From an uncultured Fidelibacterota bacterium (GTDB taxonomy: Bacteria > Fidelibacterota > Marinisomatia > Marinisomatales > UBA1611): a stretch of 50,036 nt of DNA. The stretch is taken from positions 1 through 50,036 of the forward strand of contig CALCSS010000042.1 of NCBI GenBank assembly GCA_937893835.1, read 5' to 3'. Position 1 is the first letter of the stretch. Every line of letters begins with the position of its first letter. Below are positions 28,767-38,446 of the stretch, piece by piece. A program made the translations under genes and the position numbers. Under the pieces are notes generated by a model. That model was not told the DNA's origin. It made no database searches and saw nothing but the letters and a program-made list of their open reading frames with translations.

Positions 28767-29302
28767 GAGCTTTTTGATTCTTTGAGTCGTCCTAGTTTTT
28801 CACAGACATAAGGGACGCCCCTGCGGTCAGGGGGGTGGGCATCCTTACACTCGTCATTACAGACATAATATGTTTCTTCTAGGTTCTTTTTACCATTTAT
28901 ATCATAATAGTTCCAATTGCCACTCTGGAAACCCAGCTCATAGCTTCCTTCATATTTCTTTTTCCCATTTATATGAAAACCTGTCCATTTTCCATGGGCC
29001 TTTCCCTTTTTATATTCTCCAACGAATTTTTTATTTCCTTCTTTGTCCCAACCCGTCCAGGCCCCAGACCTGAATCCATTTTTTAGGTTGCCCTGTTCTC
29101 TTTTTTCACCGCTTCTAAAACGAATGAACCCTGGTCCGTTGTATACCTTTTGATTATAGAAAAAACCAATAAAAGAGGTGTTGTAATTGTCTCCTGTGAT
29201 ATATTGTCCAGATCGGTCATAAAGAACCCCTTTCATATCTACAGGTTCTTTAGATGAACACGCCATTACAGCCAATAAAAGGATAAGTGATAATTTTTTC
29301 AT
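28763..29302 (-). CDS. MORN/YwqK-type repeat lipoprotein
   Basis: Lipobox LAVMACSSK; repeats FRSGAWTGWDKEGNKKFVGEYKKGKAHGKWTGFHINGKKKYEGSYELGFQSGNWNYYDINGKK. Confidence 0.8.
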   Translation of the reverse strand: MKKLSLILLLAVMACSSKEPVDMKGVLYDRSGQYITGDNYNTSFIGFFYNQKVYNGPGFIRFRSGEKREQGNLKNGFRSGAWTGWDKEGNKKFVGEYKKGKAHGKWTGFHINGKKKYEGSYELGFQSGNWNYYDINGKKNLEETYYVCNDECKDAHPPDRRGVPYVCEKLGRLKESKSS

Positions 29303-29394
29303 TAAAGTCTCAATATCTTTGTTAAAATCTAATAATCACCAAGGAGATTAACAAAAATCACCTTTTTAGCATTAGAAGGTTTTTGCAACCGTGG

Positions 29395-31722
29395 TCACTC
29401 TATTACAATCTCATCTGAGAATATCCACGTCTTTCCACCAGCGCCGGGATGCCAATCTGGACAAACACCTCGATTCACGGCCTCTACTCTTATAAATCTA
29501 GCAGAAAGGTTTAGGTCCTGACTTTCCAGTTCAATTCTGTTTGCCGAACCGCTCCGTATACCATCGTCAATTTTTATTTCTACTTTTTGGTTGAACGACT
29601 CACCGTCATTTGAGAAAGAAACAATGGCAAGCGTTGGTAGGAAGATCCAGGACCCATGCGATTCAAGAAATCCAATGGATACCTTTGATATTTTTTCGAT
29701 ATTTAACAGGTCAATGGTGACATCCATGTTCTCTTTTTGCCACCCTTGCCAGTAATTATCGTTGTGTGCTATTGAACCGGTAAGCCCATCGACCAAGGTT
29801 AGAGGACCAGAGCCAGAATACCTCGCCTTGTAGATGGTGTTATATTTTACCCTCTTTCCGATTGCCTTGCTAAAGTGAACGATTTTCTCAGATGTTTTCC
29901 CTTTTTGCTCATTGTTGATGAAAAGAGCTGCCTTGATCATCGTTCTACCATTAATGACTATAGGGGAACCATAAAGTTTAGACTCATTGGTTGGCTCAGA
30001 CCCATCCAGGGTAAACCTTATGGTTTCGCCGGGTTTTTCAGATGACAGGGTTATTCTGTGTTCTTGATTGTTGCTGCTGGGATCAACATTTATTGATACA
30101 ATGTATGAGCCGGGTGCGTAGTTCCAACCTAGAACATCGAACCTATCTTCAAGACTGTTCAACCTATGATAAAAATCATCATATGTGTTACTTCCTGGCC
30201 CAGACCACAAGACCTCCGATAGAGCAGACATTCTAGGTAAGACCCTATATTGTGCTCGTTTTGGAGTTTGGACATATTCTGTCCAGAGATTACCTTGTCC
30301 ACCCAGTATGTGTTTTTTCTCTGGGTCTGAAAGTTCATTTGGGATAGGGTTGAACGAGTAGACCTTTTTTAGCGTGGTGTATCCCCCAAACGCCGCCGGT
30401 GACGTTTCGGGATTTGCCTGGTAGTAGTCAAAATAACAGTGCGATGTTGGACACATTATAACGTCGTGCCCTGCCTTTGCAGATTCGATTCCTCCCTTCA
30501 TTCCTCTCCAGCTCATTACGGTCGCGGTTTTTGCGAGACCCCCCTCAAGTATCTCATCCCACCCCAAGAGTTTTTTGTCATTTGAAATAATGAATTTCTC
30601 AATTCTTTTTATAAACCAACTTTGTAATTCGTGTTCATCTGCTAGCCCCTCATTCTGTATTCTTTTTTGGCACTTTTGGCAAGTCCTCCAATGTAGCTTG
30701 TCAGCCTCATCTCCACCGATGTGAATGTAGGGCCCAGGGAACAATTCCATGACCTCATCAAGAACGTTCTCGAGAAACTCAAAGACCTCATCCTTACCAG
30801 CACAAAAAATATCAACATTGGGCCAATAAGAACCTGGGTTTACAGGTATGAGACTCCCTTTGCACGAGAGCTCTGGATAGGCTGCAAAAACCTCTGATGT
30901 GTGACCAGGCATCTCGATTTCAGGTATAACCACAATATTTTTACTGGCGGCATATTCCACCACCTCTCGTATTTCCTCTTTGGTATAGTAACCACCATAT
31001 GTGGCCTTTTCCTTGCCATTGACCGGTGATTGTTCTTTCCATGGTTCATTGGTTCGGTCAACTCGCCACGCGGATCTTTCAGCAAGTAAGGGGTATCTGT
31101 CTATTTCTATCCTCCATCCGTTGTCATCTGTCAGATGCCAATGGAAAACATTCATTTTGTGCAAAGCTATCATATCAATATATGTCTTTATAAAATCGAT
31201 ATCAAAAAAATGCCGGGACACGTCCAAATGCATTCCTCTATATCCAAATGTTGGTGCATCTAGGATGTCGACATTTGGTATAAAGGATGTTTTGGGGATG
31301 TTGCCAATCTCAAGTTCAGGCCCACACAATTGCCGTAGTGATTGATATCCATAAAAAAGGCCCGAATAAGATGAAGCCCTTAGCTCTATTGTGTTTCCAT
31401 CGCCAATGGCAAGAGAGTAGCCCTCATTTGTCAGGCCGCTTTCATCGTTGAGAACAACAAAGATAGAGTTGGGTGTCTTGGATTGTGACATTTCAATGGA
31501 TAGATCTTTGACTGGAGACAATAATTTTTGGATCATCCTTGCTATTTTAATCTCAGATTCATCATTGGTTGACACTAAGATCTTTTCAATTAAAGCCACA
31601 TCGGTATTACCGATTCCGGGCACCATTTTTGTAGGTTTTGGAACTATGCTTGTATTGTTCATGTTCATATTTGAGCTATTGTTGTTAATGGTACAGTTTA
31701 AAGATAGGCAAAAAACCAACAC
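29395..31722 (-). CDS. Beta-N-acetylhexosaminidase, GH20 family (lipoprotein)
   Basis: YRGMHLDVSRHFF, FHWHLTDDNGWRIEI, HIGGDEADK, WDEILEGGL, GGQGNLWTEYV; lipobox LSLNC; C-terminal chitobiase-like and F5/8-like segments. Confidence 0.93.
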   Translation of the reverse strand: MLVFCLSLNCTINNNSSNMNMNNTSIVPKPTKMVPGIGNTDVALIEKILVSTNDESEIKIARMIQKLLSPVKDLSIEMSQSKTPNSIFVVLNDESGLTNEGYSLAIGDGNTIELRASSYSGLFYGYQSLRQLCGPELEIGNIPKTSFIPNVDILDAPTFGYRGMHLDVSRHFFDIDFIKTYIDMIALHKMNVFHWHLTDDNGWRIEIDRYPLLAERSAWRVDRTNEPWKEQSPVNGKEKATYGGYYTKEEIREVVEYAASKNIVVIPEIEMPGHTSEVFAAYPELSCKGSLIPVNPGSYWPNVDIFCAGKDEVFEFLENVLDEVMELFPGPYIHIGGDEADKLHWRTCQKCQKRIQNEGLADEHELQSWFIKRIEKFIISNDKKLLGWDEILEGGLAKTATVMSWRGMKGGIESAKAGHDVIMCPTSHCYFDYYQANPETSPAAFGGYTTLKKVYSFNPIPNELSDPEKKHILGGQGNLWTEYVQTPKRAQYRVLPRMSALSEVLWSGPGSNTYDDFYHRLNSLEDRFDVLGWNYAPGSYIVSINVDPSSNNQEHRITLSSEKPGETIRFTLDGSEPTNESKLYGSPIVINGRTMIKAALFINNEQKGKTSEKIVHFSKAIGKRVKYNTIYKARYSGSGPLTLVDGLTGSIAHNDNYWQGWQKENMDVTIDLLNIEKISKVSIGFLESHGSWIFLPTLAIVSFSNDGESFNQKVEIKIDDGIRSGSANRIELESQDLNLSARFIRVEAVNRGVCPDWHPGAGGKTWIFSDEIVIE

Positions 31723-31778
31723 CCAATAAAAAGAAGAAAAATAAAGTGAATTATTTAAATTGATTGTTCCAGCCTCTT

Positions 31779-33215
31779 TTATTTGAGAAAGACAGTTTTT
31801 TTGGATTTAGATATGCCACCAGACGATATGGAGAAGAGGTAAACACCCGATGGACATGTTTCACCAAGATCATTTTTCCCATCCCAGGAGAAATAATGCG
31901 TACCGGCGGCTTTTCTCACTGTGTTGTTTTTTATGATCTTTCTTCCAAAAAGGTCTACCAATTCAAGTTCGACAGTAGCATCGTTTTTTAATTCATACCC
32001 TATAACAACAGTAGAGTTAAAGGGGTTTGGGAATGCGCTGCTCAAACTTACAACTTCAGGGATTTGAAAATTTGTACTCTCTGTATGAATTTCGGATGTG
32101 AGGTTTGGATCAACCTTGATAGCATCAAAAATCACGTTCGAGCCACTTGCATCATTGGTAACAAGGTCTCTCAATATGATCCCAAGGCTCTCTCCCTCAT
32201 TCAGTGTAATTGTTTCTATGAACTTGAAGTCCCCTCGTACCGCGCTCTGGTCTACGATCACATCTGACCTCGTACTTACGCCGTCCTCGTTTTTTACATA
32301 TAGTTCATATATGGCCCCGGTCGTACCAGATACTCCATCAGGAATAAAAGCCTCGACGTTGTATTCACCCACACCCTCAATACTTGGAACCCAAATAGCG
32401 TAGTGTCGACTTTCCTCGGGGTCTGTTGTTGTCGGTGAGATCCAACAATCGTTGTTATATCCCTGGTCAAGGTAGACCCAGTCGGGACCATGGAATCTTT
32501 GAAAACCGTTGTCTCCATCATCAACCAAGCTGTCTGATATCCAAAGCCAATCACTTCGATTACCACGCAATTCTTCAACCGGGTCAAGAAAGCCACCCCA
32601 CCAACCAAAGGGATTCACTGCATACGGTTCAACAGAGTCAAAGAACCAGTTTCCTCTACGAACCTCAAAGTGCAGATGGGTATTTGTTGTGCATCCGGTA
32701 TTACCCGCAAAGCCCAAAGTGTCTCCTGTTTCAACATTGTCTCCCACGGTAACATTGAGTGGCGGTGTCATGTGGAGGTATACGGTGAAATACTCATTTC
32801 CATGTGCAACTATGATGGTTCCCTGGTCTCCGTTGGGTTCTATTCCTCCGGGACAAGGGTCTGCTGGTGGCGAGAAAGAGGCCCAAAGAACATAGCCACC
32901 TGCAGGCGCAAGGATTGGGGTGTTGAAGGGCATATTGTAGTCAACACCGGCATGCCCATCGTAACAAGAATGACCAGACCTACAGTCTGGATAGACAACC
33001 TCATCAACCAATTCAATACCATCAAATCTTAATAAAAGAGAATCAATGACATTGGAACAGGGGCACTGGTGGTCTACGTGTGCCGATACAGGATACTGTT
33101 CAAATCCAGGTGGCTCAAAGGGTCTTAATTCTAAAAATGGTTCTTGACCCACTAACGCCACAGAACTAAAAACAATAAACATATTTATAAACGACATGAT
33201 GGATAATTTTTTCAT
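31779..33215 (-). CDS. Secreted M23 (LytM) peptidase domain protein with C-terminal T9SS/FlgD-like sorting domain
   Basis: GHAGVDYNMPFNTPILAPAGGYVLWA, TNTHLHFEVRRG; C-terminal SAFPNPFNSTVVIGYEL...GVYLFSISSGGISKSKKTVFLK. ATG at 33215 gives a signal peptide; track start 33461 overlaps the divergent gene. Confidence 0.87.
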   Translation of the reverse strand: MKKLSIMSFINMFIVFSSVALVGQEPFLELRPFEPPGFEQYPVSAHVDHQCPCSNVIDSLLLRFDGIELVDEVVYPDCRSGHSCYDGHAGVDYNMPFNTPILAPAGGYVLWASFSPPADPCPGGIEPNGDQGTIIVAHGNEYFTVYLHMTPPLNVTVGDNVETGDTLGFAGNTGCTTNTHLHFEVRRGNWFFDSVEPYAVNPFGWWGGFLDPVEELRGNRSDWLWISDSLVDDGDNGFQRFHGPDWVYLDQGYNNDCWISPTTTDPEESRHYAIWVPSIEGVGEYNVEAFIPDGVSGTTGAIYELYVKNEDGVSTRSDVIVDQSAVRGDFKFIETITLNEGESLGIILRDLVTNDASGSNVIFDAIKVDPNLTSEIHTESTNFQIPEVVSLSSAFPNPFNSTVVIGYELKNDATVELELVDLFGRKIIKNNTVRKAAGTHYFSWDGKNDLGETCPSGVYLFSISSGGISKSKKTVFLK

Positions 33216-33285
33216 AGGGGTATAACTTCCACACAAATATACAATCATCATCTTAATGAATCGAAGCCTAATAAAGGATACAACC

Positions 33286-34968
33286 ATGTTAAAGAAAGAA
33301 GGTTTATTCATATTCATTTTATTTATAATGTTTTCGGTTGTTTCAGCAACAGAGGTGGACACCGCCTTTTCTGTGAAGTGGCACAACGAACCCTGGGGTG
33401 CAGGGGGGCTCATACCCGCAGGTCCCCCGTGGAACATGGTTGGGCCATTTGACTTCGACAACGATGGTTTTGGAGATTTTGTTGTCTCCAGTGCCTATGC
33501 AGGTGAATTCTGCAATGGTGTATATCACTACGAAGCCGCGAGCAATGACTCCATAGCATTAAAGTGGGTCTATACATTTTATGATCTTAGTTGTTCGTAC
33601 GATGCCTATTCCAGCGTTGCCGTGGGCGACATTGATGGAGACAACAATCAAGAAATACTATCTTTAGTTGACACAAGCCCTGGCGCTTCGGGTCAAAGGG
33701 GGCTCCAGGTTTTTGAGTGGGACCCAGATTCGATGTCCTTTTTGTCTCAACCAACGTTCACCTGGGATATGGGCCTTGACAGTGTTTGGGAAGCCGGTCA
33801 GATACATGTCGAAGATCTGGATGGTGACTCACAACAAGAGATCATCGTATCTGTGATGGATGGACCCTGGTCTGAGCTAGGGACCGGAGGCACGAGCCGC
33901 CTTATGATATTTGAACTTGATACAGTAATAAATGACTCTGCCATCTTTAACATAGAGTATCAAGACGAGGTCTGGTCAAACTGGAGCGGCTACAACATTT
34001 CAGTGGGAGATTTGGACAACGATGGGGCAAAGGAAATATATACTGTGGGCTACGAATATTTTCACCTTATTGTCCATGAAAATACCGGCGAAGACCAGTA
34101 CGAATACCAAACAGATTTTTTTATTTCTTCAGAGCTTTATCAAAGAGCCAACCAAGGTATTCTAATTTCAGACATTGACAACAATGGGGCAAATGAGATG
34201 ATTTGTTTGACGTCTGGTGTCAATTCTTTATCTGGAGACCTTGTAACACCTGGAAGTTTTTTTGTGGTAGATGGCGTTGATGATGTTAGCAGCCTATCAT
34301 ACTCTAATTTCAATTTGTTTTCAACCTATGCTGGTGGTCTTAGACAGGTCAGCCTAGGCGACGCAGATGGTGATGGCAATCTCAATATTTATCTTGCAGG
34401 TCACTATGATGAGGCCGTTTATGATTGGGAGTATGGTGGAGGTGACCCGACAAGTCCCGGTAGCTACGTAGAAAGAGTTATTTTTATGGATGACACAACG
34501 GACAATTTCACACCTGGAAACGACCAAGGTAAGGTGAGAGTAGCAAAACTATTTTCAGGAGACATAGATAATGATGGCGATGGTGATATTGTTTTTTCAT
34601 CTGCTAGTTTTGCTTCTGACAAGCCACATCTATATATGATAGAGCACAATGGAACACTTGGAACTGGAAACGACCAAGACCTTAACCCACAAAGGATCTC
34701 CATTGGACAAAATTATCCCAACCCCTTCAATCCTGAAACAAGGTTTCAGTACACCACCCACCAACCTGAGCATGTTTCATTAAAAGTATATGATATTTTA
34801 GGTAAGGAGATACGAACCGTGTTTGATGGGCACCGGGCACCGGGCACACATATTGAAAAATGGAAAGGGGTAGACAAGAGAGGCCAGGTGGTTTCAAGTG
34901 GTGTTTATTTTTATCAGCTAAAAACTGGACAGGAACGAATCACCAAAAAAATGGTTTTTGGAAAATAA
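33286..34968 (+). CDS. Secreted FG-GAP/VCBS-repeat protein with C-terminal T9SS-like sorting domain
   Basis: Repeats FDFDNDGFGDFVV, VGDIDGDNNQEIL, VEDLDGDSQQEIIV, VGDLDNDGAKEIY, SGDIDNDGDGDIVFSS; C-terminus IGQNYPNPFNPETRFQY...GVYFYQLKTGQERITKKMVFGK. Confidence 0.85.
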   Translation: MLKKEGLFIFILFIMFSVVSATEVDTAFSVKWHNEPWGAGGLIPAGPPWNMVGPFDFDNDGFGDFVVSSAYAGEFCNGVYHYEAASNDSIALKWVYTFYDLSCSYDAYSSVAVGDIDGDNNQEILSLVDTSPGASGQRGLQVFEWDPDSMSFLSQPTFTWDMGLDSVWEAGQIHVEDLDGDSQQEIIVSVMDGPWSELGTGGTSRLMIFELDTVINDSAIFNIEYQDEVWSNWSGYNISVGDLDNDGAKEIYTVGYEYFHLIVHENTGEDQYEYQTDFFISSELYQRANQGILISDIDNNGANEMICLTSGVNSLSGDLVTPGSFFVVDGVDDVSSLSYSNFNLFSTYAGGLRQVSLGDADGDGNLNIYLAGHYDEAVYDWEYGGGDPTSPGSYVERVIFMDDTTDNFTPGNDQGKVRVAKLFSGDIDNDGDGDIVFSSASFASDKPHLYMIEHNGTLGTGNDQDLNPQRISIGQNYPNPFNPETRFQYTTHQPEHVSLKVYDILGKEIRTVFDGHRAPGTHIEKWKGVDKRGQVVSSGVYFYQLKTGQERITKKMVFGK

Positions 34969-35041
34969 ACGATCAAAGAATGTGTTTAGAGATCATTTTA
35001 TTTATGCTAGACACTTAATCTTGACTCAGATCAAAAAGGCA

Positions 35042-36589
35042 ATGCAGGGTAAGAAGGTGAACCTTTTTCTGTTGTTTGTCCTGTTTGTTGTTTCTTGTGT
35101 TGATCAGGTCAGAGATGACAACTCGTTCATCATTGCAACCTACGATGATGTAAAAGACTGGGACCCGGCCACGGCTTTTTCATTGGAGGTATTCCCAATG
35201 TCAAATATTTATGAGCCATTATTGTGGCACGACGCTGGTACCGCTCCGGGTCGATTCTTGCCGGGTCTTGCAACAACCTACACAAGTTCATCCGATGGTC
35301 TGACCTGGGAATTCATACTTCGAAAGGGGGTCACTTTTCACGATGGAAGAGCGTTCGACTCTGAATCGGTAAGGTATGTCATCGAAAGAAACAAGCGGAT
35401 GAATGGAGGTGGAAGCTATATTTGGGACTCTGTTGACCAGGTTATTACCGATGGTCCCCACAAGGTGATCTTCAAACTCTCGTCGCCCGTTCCCCTGGAC
35501 AAGATAGTTAGCTCTCAATACGGAGCGTGGATGTATTCACCTGAAATATCAGAGCTTTCTAAGGATTCTTTACAAAGTGGATATGGTAGTGGCACGGGGC
35601 CATATCAATTTAAAAAATGGACCAAAAATAAACATATCAAACTTCAAAGGTATGATGATTATTGGGCCGGATGGAACAGAGAGGATCACTTTGACTCAAT
35701 TATCATAAAGGTCGTATCAGAATCGTCAACTCGCCTACAGATGATAGAGGGCGGATTGGTTGACTATGCCCTATTAATCCCCGTACAGCTACTAGAAAGG
35801 TTGGACAACAACCCCTCCATAAGTGTATCATATCGCCCATCTTGGATCAATCATTTCTACTTACTAAACACCAAAAAACCACCCACTGATAATATTTGGG
35901 TTCGTCGAGCCATTGCCGCGATAATGGATCGAAAGACCATAGCTGACCATGTCTACCTTGAGGCTGGTAAAGAGGCAAGGGGCCTCATACCTGACAATAT
36001 GCCACTATTTGAGGCACCTGACAGCCTTGTTCCTTTCAGTCTGGATATGGGTAAGAGATTTCTTGATAGGTCGGGGATTACAACAAAAAACATCAGTGCC
36101 GACATCTCTTATGTTTCGACATCTGAAGAATATAGACTAACATCTTTTCTTTTGATGGACAACCTTAGAAAAATTGGACTGGACCTTGATCTAAAGCCCG
36201 GTCTTTGGTCGTCGAACTGGGACAAGGCCAGAAGGCTCGAAACCGCTTCCAATATAATTTCCATGGCATGGTGGCCAACACTATCGTCTCCATCTGATTG
36301 GTTTTTCGGGTTGTATAAGACAGAGGAGAGTCCACTTTTTAATCTTTCATACTACAGCAACCCCATTGTGGACTCACTTATCAACACAGCATGGAAAAAC
36401 GAATCAATATATCCTGAAAGGTCTAGGAATCTATACAAGGAAATACAAGAGAAACTCATCAATGATTGTGTTGTCATACCAGTAGTTGACATAAACGTTC
36501 AATCAGTGCACAAGAAAAACATAACAGGTCTAAGAAATAACCCAGCATATTCAACGCTTTTGATCTATCATCTTGGAAGGGGACAGTGA
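35042..36589 (+). CDS. ABC transporter substrate-binding lipoprotein (SBP_bac_5, peptide/nickel type)
   Basis: MQGKKVNLFLLFVLFVVSCVDQ lipobox; NIYEPLLWHD, LTWEFILRKGVTFHDGRAFDSESVRYVIER, GTGPYQFKKW. Track start 34958. Confidence 0.92.
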   Translation: MQGKKVNLFLLFVLFVVSCVDQVRDDNSFIIATYDDVKDWDPATAFSLEVFPMSNIYEPLLWHDAGTAPGRFLPGLATTYTSSSDGLTWEFILRKGVTFHDGRAFDSESVRYVIERNKRMNGGGSYIWDSVDQVITDGPHKVIFKLSSPVPLDKIVSSQYGAWMYSPEISELSKDSLQSGYGSGTGPYQFKKWTKNKHIKLQRYDDYWAGWNREDHFDSIIIKVVSESSTRLQMIEGGLVDYALLIPVQLLERLDNNPSISVSYRPSWINHFYLLNTKKPPTDNIWVRRAIAAIMDRKTIADHVYLEAGKEARGLIPDNMPLFEAPDSLVPFSLDMGKRFLDRSGITTKNISADISYVSTSEEYRLTSFLLMDNLRKIGLDLDLKPGLWSSNWDKARRLETASNIISMAWWPTLSSPSDWFFGLYKTEESPLFNLSYYSNPIVDSLINTAWKNESIYPERSRNLYKEIQEKLINDCVVIPVVDINVQSVHKKNITGLRNNPAYSTLLIYHLGRGQ

Positions 36590-37599
36590 TAGCATACTGC
36601 ACAAGGCGACTGATCTCAACGGTATTCGTTTTGATCATTGTGAGCACGATAACATTTTTTCTTTCTCATTCTCTACCGGGCGATCCGGCATCATTGTGGG
36701 TTGGTGACCACCCCACCAAAGAGCAACTAGAGACGGCAAAAAACAAACTGGGCTTTGACAGGCCCCTGATTGAACAATATGTCTCCTTTTTACAAAATGT
36801 AATTACACTTGATCTTGGTGTTTCACTAAGGACGCGCCAACCAGTGCTGACCGAACTGGGTCGTCGATTTTCTGCTACGTTTGAACTGGTCTTTTTTTCT
36901 ATGTTACTAGCTCTGTCTTTCGGTTTTTTTTTAGGGCTTAAAACGGCAATAGCTTCAAATACGAGACCCGATCAAATCATCAGAGGGGTTGGATATTTAG
37001 GATTGTCCTTCCCTGTTTTTTGGTTGGGTATGATCTTACAATTGTTGTTTTTTGGTATTTTACAATGGTTCCCCCTTCAAGGTCGGCACTCTGGTTTTAG
37101 TACGCTTGATATTGACCTATCTATTAATAGTGGTCTGTTTTTGTTTGACACCCTTGCCTCAGGAGAGTGGGAGTTGTTTTGCGATGGACTCACCCATATT
37201 TTTCTGCCAATGATGACACTGGCATTCGGGGTTTTTGGTCTCATACTTCGAACTACGCGCTCAGCAATGATGGAGACCATGTCAGAGCCCTTTTTTAAAA
37301 CATATCTGGCATATGGGTTTGAACCTGCAGAGGCAATTCAGCGATCAGCCTATAAGAACACGCTTGTTCCAGTGTCAACCGTTTCTGGGCTTAGTTTTGG
37401 TCTGATGTTGGGAGGAACCTTTCTCGTAGAATCAATTTTTGATTGGCCGGGACTTGGTCAGTTTAGTGTGCTCTCGATCTTGACGAATGATTTTCCTGCA
37501 ATTATGGGTGTCACCTTATTTTATACCCTAACATATGTTATAATAAACTTTTTTATTGATCTTTTATATCCGATGATCGATCCTAGAATTGGAAGATAG
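36586..37599 (+). CDS. ABC transporter permease (DppB type)
   Basis: 337 aa; FFLSHSLPGDPASLWVGD, YLGLSFPVFWLGMILQL, VESIFDWPGLGQFSV. Confidence 0.93.
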   Translation: MIAYCTRRLISTVFVLIIVSTITFFLSHSLPGDPASLWVGDHPTKEQLETAKNKLGFDRPLIEQYVSFLQNVITLDLGVSLRTRQPVLTELGRRFSATFELVFFSMLLALSFGFFLGLKTAIASNTRPDQIIRGVGYLGLSFPVFWLGMILQLLFFGILQWFPLQGRHSGFSTLDIDLSINSGLFLFDTLASGEWELFCDGLTHIFLPMMTLAFGVFGLILRTTRSAMMETMSEPFFKTYLAYGFEPAEAIQRSAYKNTLVPVSTVSGLSFGLMLGGTFLVESIFDWPGLGQFSVLSILTNDFPAIMGVTLFYTLTYVIINFFIDLLYPMIDPRIGR

Positions 37600-38446
37600 A
37601 CCAGTGATTAGTTTGGCCAACCTATTAAGAAAAAGATCCTCTCGCATCGCTCTGTCGTTTATAATTTTATTGATCGTCTCATCTGCGGTGGTACCTTTTC
37701 TTTCTCCATACGAAGAGGATCTTTCGGGAGCAGTTCATTTCGATATTGGGGGCCAGCCCCCTTCTTTGCGGCACTGGTTTGGAACTGATACTGCGGGGCG
37801 CGACCTATTCACATTGACGATTCATGCGGGACTATCTTCGCTGAAGGTGGCCTTTGGTGTTGTCTTTTTATCAATTTTCATCGGTGCCCCCATCGGTATG
37901 TTTTCAGGAATTTCAAGTAAGAGAACCGATGAGGTCTTTATGCGTATAACAGATGGCTTTCTTGCTTTTCCACCATTGATATTGCCGCTTGTGATAACAT
38001 CGGCACTGGGTCCATCATTAAACAATGTCATCATTGGAATATCAATTTCTTGGTTTCCTTGGTATGTTCGAATTGTTCGTTCACAGACACTGATAATATC
38101 CTCAATGGGCTACGTTTCAATGTCCAAGAGTATGGGAGCGGGGAAATTACATATTATGAAAAAACATATTCTTCCCAACAGCATTGGTCCTGTTCTTGTT
38201 CAGGGGACGATAGACGCCGGTTATGCGATCCTTACTGCCGCAGGGCTTTCATTCATAGGTCTTGGCGCGCAACACCCAGAGACAGAGTGGGGCCTACTTC
38301 TCACCCAATCACGTGCGCAGTTCATAAATCATTGGTGGGAGGTGTTCTTCCCTGGCTTGTTTATTGTCCTTACGGTCATTTCGTTCAATGTTCTTGGCGA
38401 TGATCTAAGAGGCTCTATTAATTCCAAGGGGCATAAAAAACAATGA
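37589..38446 (+). CDS. ABC transporter permease (DppC type)
   Basis: 285 aa; HWFGTDTAGRDLFTLTIHAGLSSLKVAF, LPNSIGPVLVQGTIDAGYAILTAAGLSFIGLGAQHPETEWGLLL. Confidence 0.93.
   Translation: MEDRPVISLANLLRKRSSRIALSFIILLIVSSAVVPFLSPYEEDLSGAVHFDIGGQPPSLRHWFGTDTAGRDLFTLTIHAGLSSLKVAFGVVFLSIFIGAPIGMFSGISSKRTDEVFMRITDGFLAFPPLILPLVITSALGPSLNNVIIGISISWFPWYVRIVRSQTLIISSMGYVSMSKSMGAGKLHIMKKHILPNSIGPVLVQGTIDAGYAILTAAGLSFIGLGAQHPETEWGLLLTQSRAQFINHWWEVFFPGLFIVLTVISFNVLGDDLRGSINSKGHKKQ

Noticed and set aside
32509-32895. 128-aa plus-strand ORF opposite the M23 protein
   Set aside because: Shadow ORF of a clear coding region.
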